Assembly (NCBI GenBank): GCA_027382625.1
Contig: JAJKFJ010021349.1
Coordinates: 1 to 64,000 of the forward strand
Direction: 5' to 3'
Source: Tetmemena sp. SeJ-2015
Taxonomy: Eukaryota > Ciliophora > Spirotrichea > Sporadotrichida > Oxytrichidae
DNA: 64,000 bases
In this document: positions 19,543 to 30,418 of the stretch, in pieces
Position numbering within the stretch: position 1 is the first letter of the stretch
How the letters are laid out: every line of letters begins with the position of its first letter
The notes under the pieces: model-generated
Database searches by the model: none
Told to the model about the DNA's origin: nothing
What the model saw: only the letters and a program-made list of their open reading frames with translations
Made by a program: the position numbers and the translations under genes

Positions 19543-20646
19543 TCACTTCTTTCCTCCACTGAGAGATAGTTTAGTGTTATTGATAGACTTCTTTGAGGGA
19601 GAATTGCTGAGAGAGCCTGAACTCATAGTGCTCTTGTTCTATCCATTCTTCAACTGCTTGTCTATTTTAATTCTCTCTATGTTCTATTAGTTTTCCAACT
19701 CCTTTCTCATGTTTTGATATCTTTAGAGCAGCTTAAATTTCATCATATAATATAAGACTAAGTTAATAGCTTGTTCTGCTCTTGCTCTCTGAGCTTTTGA
19801 TTCTCCGAAGCCTGTCTCTCTATTTTTTTCTTAAGTGCATTCATCTCTATGGCTTGCTTGTTCATGAGAGTGGCTTCCAATGCTACTATCTTCTTTTGCC
19901 TCTCGTTCAAGTAAATTTCAAGCTCCATTTGCTCTTTCTTCTGCACCTCAATCTGCATCTTGTGGGCTGCTTGATAACTACAAAGAAGGAATTTAATCAC
20001 ACACATTACCCCTTTAATTAAATTTGACCTCAATGTTGAGGGTTTTAAACTTACTCTCCTTATACACCTAGCTGCTCTTGCATTTTTCTCATGTTGAGCA
20101 CCTCCGAAGAGTTCTTAGGCACTGTTGGCAACTCAGCATCCAGTTTATGTCTGTTCTCCTCAAGTTCTCTGGTGTGTCTCTGCTCTAGATCTTCAAGCTG
20201 ACCTACGATGCTCTGTCTCCATCTAAAGAGAGGACTCATCCCATTGCTGATTGAACAATTAGTACTCTGCGATATGTGCTTGCTCCAACTCCTATCTCTC
20301 TTGCTCCTGACGTGCAAGCAGCTAATCCCATCTGCTAGTCTGCAAACGCGACTTCAACTCATTCACTCTGTTTCTAGCCATTTCAGCCTCTATAAGCTAA
20401 TTAATATCCACTTGCATCCTTCTCTTAATGAAGATTTTAAATCCATTGTCAGCTACACTTACCTACGTATCTCTGCTCTTTCACGCAAACCTTTTGATGC
20501 TCCTCCAATAGCTTGCTAAATTTAGTTATAAGAAACTTTCAAGTAGGGAATAGTGCAACAGCTTACATGACGTTATCGAGATCATCTTCTTGTACTGATT
20601 GATTAAGGAGCTTGCTAGGGCTCTGCTGCGATGGTGATCTTTACAT
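19543..20646 (-). CDS. Conserved short coiled-coil protein
   Basis: ATG at 20646-20644, stop TGA (complement 19543-19545). After a short N-terminus it is almost entirely helical: a segment with EAEMARNRVNELK, then PTVPKNSSEVLNMRKMQEQL, YQAAHKMQIEVQKKE, and near the end LLQRYQNMRKELENQQNIE. This order of motifs is one I recall from a protein family widespread in ciliates and other protists, but I know no established function. Introns: about 20514-20564, one ending before EAEM (about 20400-20465), and about 19981-20056 (with an AG acceptor before YQAAHK). One frame break near 20210 suggests a small IES. It is transcribed divergently from the helicase gene. Confidence 0.75.
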
Positions 20647-20826
20647 TTATTTCAGATTTATATTTCTACTATCAAACTTGGAGGAGAATTTACAAAATAT
20701 TAGCATCTTATTTTTATCTTAAAATCCTATAGGAAATGACTATAGGTGGTCGGAGGAAATATAAATTAAAGCAGAGAGGATTCGAGTGATAACTATAGTA
20801 ATTAATTTCATATCTTATAAGCTATA
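20647..20826. promoter_or_regulatory. Divergent promoter region
   Basis: 180 AT-rich bases between the start of the minus-strand coiled-coil gene and the plus-strand helicase gene. Both promoters should lie here; no motif can be assigned. Confidence 0.45.
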
Positions 20827-23800
20827 ATGAATCTTGACAAGTGGGAGGAATTTACCTTCACCGACAATCTCTGCCAAGCTTTTCAGAACTACAAACCGAC
20901 AGAAAGCATTGATGCAAGGCAGCAAACTACTTATCTCTAGTCTAGACTTGATCTCTACACTGCCAAAATTAACGAGTAAGTAAATAGAAATCACTTTAGA
21001 AGAATATGAATTCTGATTATTCCATTGATGCAAATATATTCATTCGAATCAATTCTGATGTTCATTTTTAGGATGAGAAAGTCTTACTGCGTACAGAACG
21101 GCCTCAATCCAGAAGAGTTCAAGGTCAATTCTAGCCAAGAGGCTTTCTAATGCTACTTCTCCTCACATAATGATGCAAAGAACATAGACTTCGATGGAGG
21201 CGGTTACCACGCCGCTTCAAGACCCATTGACTTTGTCGAGGATAAACTTTTAGACCTACTCTCAAAGGCCAAGACCAAAGAAGAGTCCTTCAAGCTAATT
21301 AACCACATGGCTTATATACAAGTCTCTTTCTTTGGCGACATAAAGACTGAGTGGGACATCAGAGCAAGTGAGTCCTTCCTCAAGGAAGTTTTGAAACTTA
21401 ACCCACAGGAGTTCTAGGGACTGCTTTTCTATATCACTTTGATTGCTAGAGGCATTTTCACGCTCCACAAGTGCATCGGAGGTAACTCCAGATACTAAAA
21501 CTGGGGTATCGACCCTTCAATAGGCTTCTGTGTCATCATAGCAGAGGCCTTAACAACTGAAAATCACATTGTGACTGCTATCTTACCAGAGAGAGTGCCC
21601 GTGTGTGATGCTTAGGACACTTTACATCATTTTGCTTACAGACAGTATGCTCGCCTCACTAGCTTCTAGGATCTATCATACTTGAGATATAACAGGAAGA
21701 GCTACTATGACCAGCACAAAATAAACATCAGAGGCGACCCTGACAAATTTAACGCCTTCACTTACACTAACTGCAACTTCAGAAGTTTAGCTTTATATAT
21801 ATTTAAGAGACGCCCCTTTTAACGAACTACAGATAGCAGTGCAGTACAAGCATATCTTCTAGGGAGACATAGTCTCATATCTAATCAAGCCACTCAAGAT
21901 TTTCAAGTGGATGCTTAAGGAGTAGCCAGTAGTTATATTATCCTTTTTGCAGTAACTGCCTTTAAATTCGACAGGGACTCTCGCAGATGGTACTACAACC
22001 AAGACAACTCAGTCAAAGCTTAGAAACATATGAGAATATCTTATTATAAAGCAGTAGCTCAGCAGCAAGTAAAGGTAGAAACTAAGGTCATGGCTCAGAT
22101 GGACAGCACCAAATAGACTAAGAAGCTAGTGCAGATCTTGGATATGATGCCCACCCTTAATATCAAGCTGAGTTAGCTACAGAAGAAGGTGGTTCCTCCA
22201 ATCAGAATCTGTTGTGCCTGGGTAGATCAGGAACTGGTAAGACTACCACTTCAGTACTCAGACTCTTCGCCCAGGAGGTCTTGTATTCTGTGCTAAGACG
22301 CTTCCACGAAGAGTAGGAATTGAAAGCGAAAGAAGAGGAAAAGAAGAAGTTTCTTCTCTCCATCTAAAAAGACGACGAAGCAAAAGAGGAGGAGAAAGAA
22401 ACCAAGCCCAAGGAGAAGAAGCCTCTGATTAGTATTTGCTTTTGATAGAGTCCCATGACTTGAGCAGGAACACAGGCATGAAGATGGTTTTCATCACTGC
22501 TTCACCTGTGCTTACCACTGAGGTGCGTCGCTTTTACAACTCTATCAAGACCAAGCTCATCAATCACCTCTTGAAGAAGGAGGAGGCAAGAAAAAAGGCC
22601 ATCGCCTCAGGAGAGAGTTACCAAGAAGGTATAGAGATAGACGAAGATGATGCAATTGAGATAATTGAAGATTCCATGGAGGAGGAACAGAGCCTTCAAG
22701 AGCAAGAGGAGAAGTTGGGCAAGAAGAAAATCGAAGATCACGAGTTGAAAGAAATGCTTGACTTCATCAAGAGGGAGGAGAAAGACCTCATCGACGATTT
22801 GCATGTTCATAAAATAACTTTATAACATCCAATCAATCAATAATTAAGACTTTTGTTGAGAGTCAGCTGCAGATCCCCAACTCTTATGGCGATTTAAAGT
22901 CTGCTCACTTCCCTCTGTTCGTCACTGTGAAGAGACTTATCTACATGTTGGATGCCTGCCTCAGCTACTCCTTTTCTTCTCCAGAGATCATAACAACAAC
23001 TTTATTATCGGACTTGACTCTAACTTAGGATGGCACAATGAGTCCAAGGGAGTTATGATGATCAACCACTATTACAAGGAGAGCATCGACTATGACGACT
23101 AGATAGCCAAGTTCGGCAAGGAGTTGCTCGAGATGGACAAGGAGGCTGAGATCGACGACAACTTCCAGGACGACAGCGATGGCCGTAACTTCGTCATGTT
23201 CTCAGAGAAGACTCAGGATAGCTAGTCAGCCCCTCAAGCTAAGTACGTTGGCAACTACCACAACAGAGCCAACGAAAAGTATCTACTAGAGAGGCAGTAA
23301 CTGTCCTTCGAGGTGGACTACGATATTTTCGAGCAGAAGTTTTGGCCTAAGATTAGAACTAGCAAGACTATGAGGAAGATTTCTCCCAGCTTAGTCTGGA
23401 CTGAGATCTTCTCAACTATCAAGGGAGGCATCAAGAGTTGCAACTTCTACATGGGCTACCTTCCCAGACACATTTACATTGGAAAAGAGGGCTCTGAATT
23501 CTTGTTCCTCAACGAGAAGAAAACCATTTACTACATCTTCCTTGAGTACGAGAAGTGGAAAGCTGAACAGAGAGCTTATGATTTCATGGATGTAGTAAAC
23601 CACATATAGAAGAGGCTCTGGTACGGAGAGACTCTGAGAACAATGAAGATGGACTTCCTAATGGTAGATGAGGTGCAAGACCTTACTCCTAAGACTCTAC
23701 AGGTGCTTCTCAGACTCACTACTCATAATGTCTTCTTTGCAGGTGATACTGCACAGACTATCGCTAAGGGAGTGGGAGCGAGATTCCTAGATCTCAGACA

Positions 23801-26800
23801 TCTTTTCACCGATCTGGACTTTAATGTTCCCAAGATCATCTAGCTCACTAAGAACTACAGATCTCATGGAAAGATTCTTGACCTCGCCAACTCTGTGGTC
23901 AGTCTAATTGAACTCTTCTTCCCTAAAACCATTGATAAGCTTGTGAAAGAGGAGTCAGATAAGGATGGCATGAAGCCACTAGTTATTATGCCTCTGGATG
24001 GCAGAATGATGCGTTCTTTGTTCAATGGTACTGCAATAACAAGTGATAAGGAATCCTAGATGTCCTCTCCTTAGTTCGGCTGCAATCAAGTGCTTATAGT
24101 TAGAGATCAGCAGGCAAAGGAATAGATCCCAGACATCTTCAAGAATATGCTGGCACTCTCAGTTTACGAAGCTAAGGGCTTAGAGTTCGACGATGTGATC
24201 CTCTACAACTTCTTCCATCTTGGAGACATTTCAAAGTCAGAATGGAAGCTTTTAAACGATATCATCTACGAGGAAGTTTAGAGGGTTAAATACTCCCAGG
24301 AGATTCTAGACTTCGACTGCCTAGATGTCACAAACTTTGACTAGATCATGAAGCAGATTAAAGAGCTGGAGAAGAGAGACTCAGTTGAGCAGGAGTACGA
24401 GACTGACTTGCAACTTTCAGTAAGTCGCAAGAGAGATGAAGTCTATCGCAAGTTCTCTACTCTTTGCATCGAGCTTAAGTTCTTATATGTGGCAATTACC
24501 AGACCCAAGCGCAGACTCTTAATCTATGACGACATGGCTGAAGGAAGAAAGCCCATTCAAAATTACTGGGAGAAGCTTGGAGTTGTGAACGTTGTAACGA
24601 AAGAAATGATAAAAGAGCCTGAGTCTCTTCCAGAGAATGTAAGGAATATCTTCATGAGTGGAGCTCTGCAAAGCGAGAGATCTAGTCAGGATGAATGGAG
24701 AATACAGGGTATCAAGCTCTTTAAGAAGAAGTACTATGATGCAGCTAAGAAGTGTTTCGAAAATTCTCAAGATGATGAACTAGTCAAGAGATGCATGGCT
24801 TATCAAGAGGCAGACTTGGGCCAGACTAAAATGGGAGAGGCTGACAACAAGGCATGGAGAGCTCAGGTCCTCAAGCATTTGACTAAACAAGACAAGAAGC
24901 GTCTCATTAAAGAAAGCAAGAAGGAAAAGTTGCATGCTAAGAAACATTTCAAGGCAGCTGGAACTCTTTTCGAGAGCATTGGCATGCTGAAGCACTCAGC
25001 AAGTTGCTATTATACCGGCCAGGATTACGAGAAGGCTGCTTTGATCTTCGAAAAGCTAGAGCAGTATGGTTAAGCAGCTGAATGCTATATGCAAGTCAAC
25101 GAACTCAAGAAAGCTGCAAAGCTCTATGAGGCTGCTAACCTAATTACAAAGTCAATCGAGTGCTTCGAAGCCTGTGGAGAGTGGGAGCAGCTGCTTCACT
25201 GTCTGCACAGAAACAAAGACTTCTTCAAGCAAGAGGAAAGACAGTCACTCATCAACAAGTACGTACCTGTCGCTCTTAACTGCCTGTACAAGCTCTACTC
25301 CGAAGAAGACGAGGAGAATGAGCTAGACGAGTAGAACAAGGGTAAAATGTAGGAGATGAAGATCAAACTCAAGTATCAGAAGAAGGTAGACGTGATCAGA
25401 GAGGAAGATGAAGAAGATGGACTCGATGAGGACGAAGAAGATGAAACAGTTGAGGATGAGGAGGAATCAGAGGCAACTTAAACTTTCTAGAGAAAGGAAG
25501 GAGAGGCCAGAAGAGACTCAAATGACGATGAGTAGGAGATCGAGCTGCTTGAGGAGCAAGACGAGATCCCAGACCTCTTGGAGGACATTTTCCAACTGAA
25601 GAAGAAGCAACAAAGTATGAGAGAGGAAGAGGAGAAGAAGCAAGCTGAATAGAAGTAAGCAGTGGCTAACGAGCAGGAAGGTGAAGGTCAGCTTAACGAC
25701 TAATCCCAAACCTTTGAAATCATAGACACAACTCAAGAGTGGAAGCAAGCCGAAGATGGAGAATAGGAGGTTGAGCAGGATGAATAGCAGCAACAAGATG
25801 AGAAACAAAATCATCAGGCCTTCGTGGACGATTTCGAACACTTGAGTTAGTACGACCCAGATGATGAGTTCCTGCGCTCTAGCAAGAGTGTGTCCATCAT
25901 TGAAAGCATCCTAAGTAAGAAGGCAATCTCACAGACTTCAGACTTCTCAATCATCTCCTCCGCTAAGAGCAAGAGAGCAAGTTCAATCATCAGCATGAGC
26001 AGCATCAAGAAGAGTAAAGCGGGCAACGCAATTGCCTTTGTGGAGTCAAACAGAGATATCCAAAATTTAAAGCATTTATAAATAGATTGAGTTATTTTCT
26101 TATCTACGCTGAGGATGTGATCACACAGAAGATCATCTATTACATATCCCTCTTCTCAGACGATGTGTCTTCCTACCTCAAGAACATCAGGTCAAAGAAG
26201 ATGCTCCACTCTCTTCAGCCCAATGCCCAAAAGGAAGAACCTATCAAGGAGGACGACTTCATGATCGACCTAGATGACGTGGACTCAGACTTCGTTAACC
26301 TCATCCTTGATGTCCTTGAGAATAAATATACTAATATATTTATTTTATTTTATTTGAGTACTTCGAGCTGTTCAGACTGTGTTTGATGATCTGTAACAGG
26401 TATCACATGAGTGAGCGACTAGGAAGATACATTTAAATCCTTGTTATTGACTATATGCATGTTCTTACATTATCTCAATCTGCTCCAAGTACTCCAACCT
26501 TCACAACCACAGATTCCAATTGCAGCAGCACCTTAAGAGCTCTCACTTGAACAACTTGTGGAAGGAAAAGCAGAGATTCGCATCCATCCTAGCCCATGAA
26601 GCCATCCACAATGTGTTCACTCTCATCGAGCCTAAATTCCTAGAGATCAAGGCTCTCACTGAAGCTCTCTCACCCTCCAACTCTTTGGGCAATGAGACCT
26701 ACAGAATGATGCTCGACTTGGGCTTCTGGAAGAAGATCGTCTATACTCATAATGGCCTCACTGGCCTGCAGCTCTGCCATAAGTTCTTCGACAGAGACAA

Positions 26801-29800
26801 CTTTGAGATCCTCCTAGAGGCTTAGATTTAGACTCACTCACCAACAGTCAGCTTGAGTCCAAGGAAGCCTTGAGTGCAGTTTAGAGATGGAGACACCAGC
26901 TGGTCTATAGGGAGTTCCTGAGTAAGATACAAGGGCTGCGTTGCAAACCTAGCTGTGCAAGTGGATGGCCACAACATTATCGAAGAGATGAAGCAAGATT
27001 ATGAGGAGACTCCTGAGATTAACTCACTAGCCAAGCTATATGAGTGGATGTTCGTCCCTCTCAAGAGTTTCTAAGACCATTTGAAGAAGCAGAAAATGTC
27101 AGGAGAATTAGAAGAGAAGATCAACGAGAAGATGCACAGGGAGCTTGAGCAAAGAATGGACAAGGTCTATGAGATCTACAACAAGGAAGTCTACGAGGAA
27201 AAGAAGTAGACTTTTGAGAAGTACCTATACGCATTCTAGCTTGCTATGCTACCTGGCAACTCAAACTACTCTAGAGTGTTGAATAATATCCGACACTACT
27301 TCGACTCGGATGTGTTGGGAGAAATAGTCAAGACTGTGCTCTAGGGAGTTGAGGTGCTCAGTATGGAGAAGTCAAGCGGTCCAAAGGAGACTATTAGAGA
27401 TGCTCTGTTTTCCACCTTCCTGTTATCAAACTTGGAAGATGAAGTCACTTTGGAAGAGTCGAGCATTTTCAAGCACTACAAGCACAACTACTATATCATG
27501 AACGTCAATTCAGTACTTCTCAAAGACGTTCTACTACTCTCGCAAGCCATGGACTCAGTTAAGATTAACGAATTCATAGCTGCCAAGCTGGTTGAACTTA
27601 GACCCAAGTACTTCATGGTTAACAATTTCAAGCAGGCCTTCCAGAGGTAGTTCAAGGATTTCTTAAATCGTAAGCATTACTTCAATTCCATTAATCGATT
27701 TTAGAGTTCAATCAGAGACACGCCCTCTTCATGGAGAAGACTGAAACTGCCTTCATACTGGATATGGATGCTCAGTTCTTGATGGTACCCAAGCAGTGGA
27801 TCACCAAGTTGCTTGTATTGAAGTTGCTCAACCTCAGTCTCTCCCTTGCTACTGAGCTTAAATAAATCTGCAATGGAGAAGGAGAGGGAGCTTTGGAAGA
27901 GACAAAGGATTAAATGAATGGAATGACTAATGCATCCTACACAGCAAGGATTAAGGAGATCCAAATCTTCGCTAGAGTAAACAAACTCGCCATACTCTCT
28001 CACCAATTGCACAATCAGTACGCAGTACAAATAGAGACACAGCAAACTTAGCTCATGAAAAACCTCTGCAAGAAGGAAGATCCTATTTTTTATAGTAGTA
28101 GTTATTGTTGATGTTTTTGAAGACTTTAAGCATCTAGTTGAGTAGAACTGGCAGCGCTTCAACCTAACTTGCATTAGATTCTCATCACTCAAGAACAGCT
28201 CTAACAGTCAATCCCGATCTCCTTTCACTTTCATCGACAGGTACTATATGATGTTCCATCTAGGGCTAGATATCAACCGTTCAAATGCTTTCTTTGGCCC
28301 AAAGAAGTACTGTAGCTTGAAGAACGGAAGGAATGAGATATTGGAGTAAGGCTTTAAGAGGTTCGGCGAAGTTGTCTAAATTGATGAGTCTAGAAGTCAC
28401 ATCCTATTCTAATACATTGCAACTAAGAGCAAGGATGAATATCTGGAGCTGGATTTAAACATAAGACTTAAGAATCTCATTAAAAGTTTCGAGTACTTCA
28501 TCTTCGCAGATGCTTATGAAGTGTTCCTAGGGCTCGTCAAATCCTATACCAAGTATTTCAAGAAGCAGAAGAGTATTCTCAAGCAGCCACCTTAGAATGC
28601 TTCTACGATGCAGCAAGTGACATTCGAGTTAACTCCATGTTTGTGGCAAATGCTTAAGAAATTCTTGATAGCCATCGATATCCATGCCTATTTGAAATTA
28701 GGCAGCATCACTGGAGCTATAGACTCTATTTTTGAGTTCATCAAGACTTTCCAGACCAGAATCGAGCAGAGTGATCAAGTAAAGCTCCTTGAGACTGCTG
28801 GCTACTTAGGCATAAGTGTCTACCTACGGGAAAATCTACTGTCCTGATTATGTTTTGAAGTTAAAAATTTTATGTTTTAAATTTAGAAGCTTGTAGATGC
28901 AGACTTTGATTTACGAAGTTATCATAACTATGACAAGTACACTTTCCATTTAAATGGCTTTTATTAGTGTGGATTTATGATTTAGAAGGAGACTATAATA
29001 TTGAGGAGGTAGTAATCGACCAGGAAGAGAGGGAAATAATAACAAGAGACATTCAAAGTAATTAATGTAAGCATTGTTATTATAATTCAGGACACTCTCA
29101 TTGAAAAGTTTGAGGGACAGAACCTAATTACCAAAGTATTGAAACAAGCAAATGCAATGATTGAGAGAATGAATTAAGACGAGATGGCAGCTTCCTTCAA
29201 GCAGCAATACGTTGCACTCTTCAACCTCTTCATGAGCATGCTAGTCAACAACCCAGATGTAACAAAGAATGCAAATCTGCTAACTGAAGGCTTCGAGCTT
29301 ATTGCCAGCAGTCCATTTGAAGATTTCTTCAACTACAACGGCCTGCTGGAGTTCGACTACACCTCTCCTAAGGGACTCAAGGAACTGAGGAAGCAGTTCT
29401 TAGAAGCTGAAGACTCCTACAAGCACCAGTTCTTTGGAGTAAACGTCCAAGGAGGCAATTTTGTTGCCCTTATCGATGCATCTACCTGCTCTTAATAATA
29501 TTTGCTTTTGCTAAACCAAAGAGGCACAGGTCCAAATTGCATCAGCTGTGAACAAGTCTCTGACTATTGAGGCAAAGACTCTTTCATATATTCATTGCAT
29601 ATTACGACACTTGCAAGTCACATGTATTTGAGAATGAAGGTGAAGAAGCTCATCGACAACCAGCGCTCCAGCTACTTCAAACAGCAGAAGCTCAGGACCT
29701 ACCATTTCGAGGACCGCAACTTGGTGGACGAACTTAACATGACTGAGATGCTGCTCATTCCTCAACTTCCAGGTCTCTAAGTGTTGAGCTAGCTCAGAGC

Positions 29801-30258
29801 TATGTCCAAGAAGCAAGTCACTCTCAGACAGATGGTAGTCTCCAAGTACGCTACCAACTCCCTCGACATTCACTACATCCTCTCTAAGGCTATAGAACTA
29901 TCTTATTCTCAGGATGCTTTCGTTAAGCAAGTCTTGTCATTCCTCACTGAGAAAGGTGCTATCCTCAAGGAATTCGAGGATCTCAAAACTAATGAAAAAA
30001 ATATTCTACTATTCACATAGCTTATGTAATGACGAGGGAAGTGTGGAGCAGAGGCTTGAAGAGTCAAGAAAAGTTTACAACGAGATCACTCACGACATAA
30101 ACGAGTGGATGAATGTCAAGGCAGAGCCAAACTTGATCGAGGTGGAGAGAAAGAACACCAAGTTCAAGATCAAGTGGGAGTCACTCAAACTATTCGAAAA
30201 GAAGGAGAGACTCATCGCAGTCATGCGCAAGAAGCAACAGCTCCTTCAAATGCAGTGA
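20827..30258 (+). CDS. TRANK1-like giant SF1 (UvrD-type) helicase with helical repeats
   Basis: ATG at 20827, stop TGA at 30256-30258, about 2,900 codons before removing inserts. Intron 20976-21071 (96 nt) joins in frame. The helicase core shows Walker A GRSGTGKTT (about 22227), ITASPVL (about 22495), DEVQDLTP with the GDTAQTIAKGV block (23665-23780), NYRSHG (about 23853), YEAKGLEFDDV (about 24170) and YVAITRPKRRLLI (about 24487), in SF1 order. The long acidic and TPR-like helical regions after it, and the combination DEVQD plus GDTAQ(T/S)I, match the TRANK1 group (TPR/ankyrin helicases) rather than UvrD or PIF1. At least four repeat-bounded 16-23 bp inserts break the frame before the core, and more occur later (for example 22815-22855, 26075-26090, 26320-26520, 28850-29090). 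Function unknown; presumably an RNA or DNA translocase. Confidence 0.82.
21786..21805 (+). other. 16-bp IES (pointer TTTA)
   Basis: TTTA at 21786-21789 and 21802-21805; excision restores the frame that continues as LRDAPFNELQIAVQYKH. Confidence 0.7.
21927..21954 (+). other. 23-bp IES (pointer CAGTA)
   Basis: CAGTA at 21927-21931 and 21950-21954; excision brings the frame back to FKFDRDSRRWYYN. Confidence 0.7.
22180..22207 (+). other. 23-bp IES just before Walker A (pointer CAGAA)
   Basis: CAGAA at 22180-22184 and 22203-22207; excision puts LLCLGRSGTGKTT in frame with the upstream exon. Confidence 0.7.
22426..22446 (+). other. 17-bp IES (pointer TGAT)
   Basis: TGAT at 22426-22429 and 22443-22446; excision removes a TGA stop and joins KKPLI to ESHDLSRNTGMKM. 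Confidence 0.7.
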
Positions 30259-30418
30259 TCACTCACACAGATAGGATGAAGAAGAATCTATATCATAGTG
30301 TGATTACTAAGTTCTAATTCGATTTCAAACTTTAATTTCTCTTTAATTCTTAATGCAAGAGTTATGTCATCTATAATAACTTAATAATCGAAAAAAATAA
30401 GTTTAATCTTATGCTCTT
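30259..30418. other. Convergent intergenic spacer
   Basis: 160 bases between the helicase stop and the minus-strand PLAA-like stop, AT-rich, presumably two 3' UTRs. Confidence 0.4.

Noticed and set aside
19758..20519. Long frames on the plus strand opposite the short coiled-coil gene
   Set aside because: Leu-rich shadows of the Glu/Gln/Lys-rich minus-strand coding sequence.
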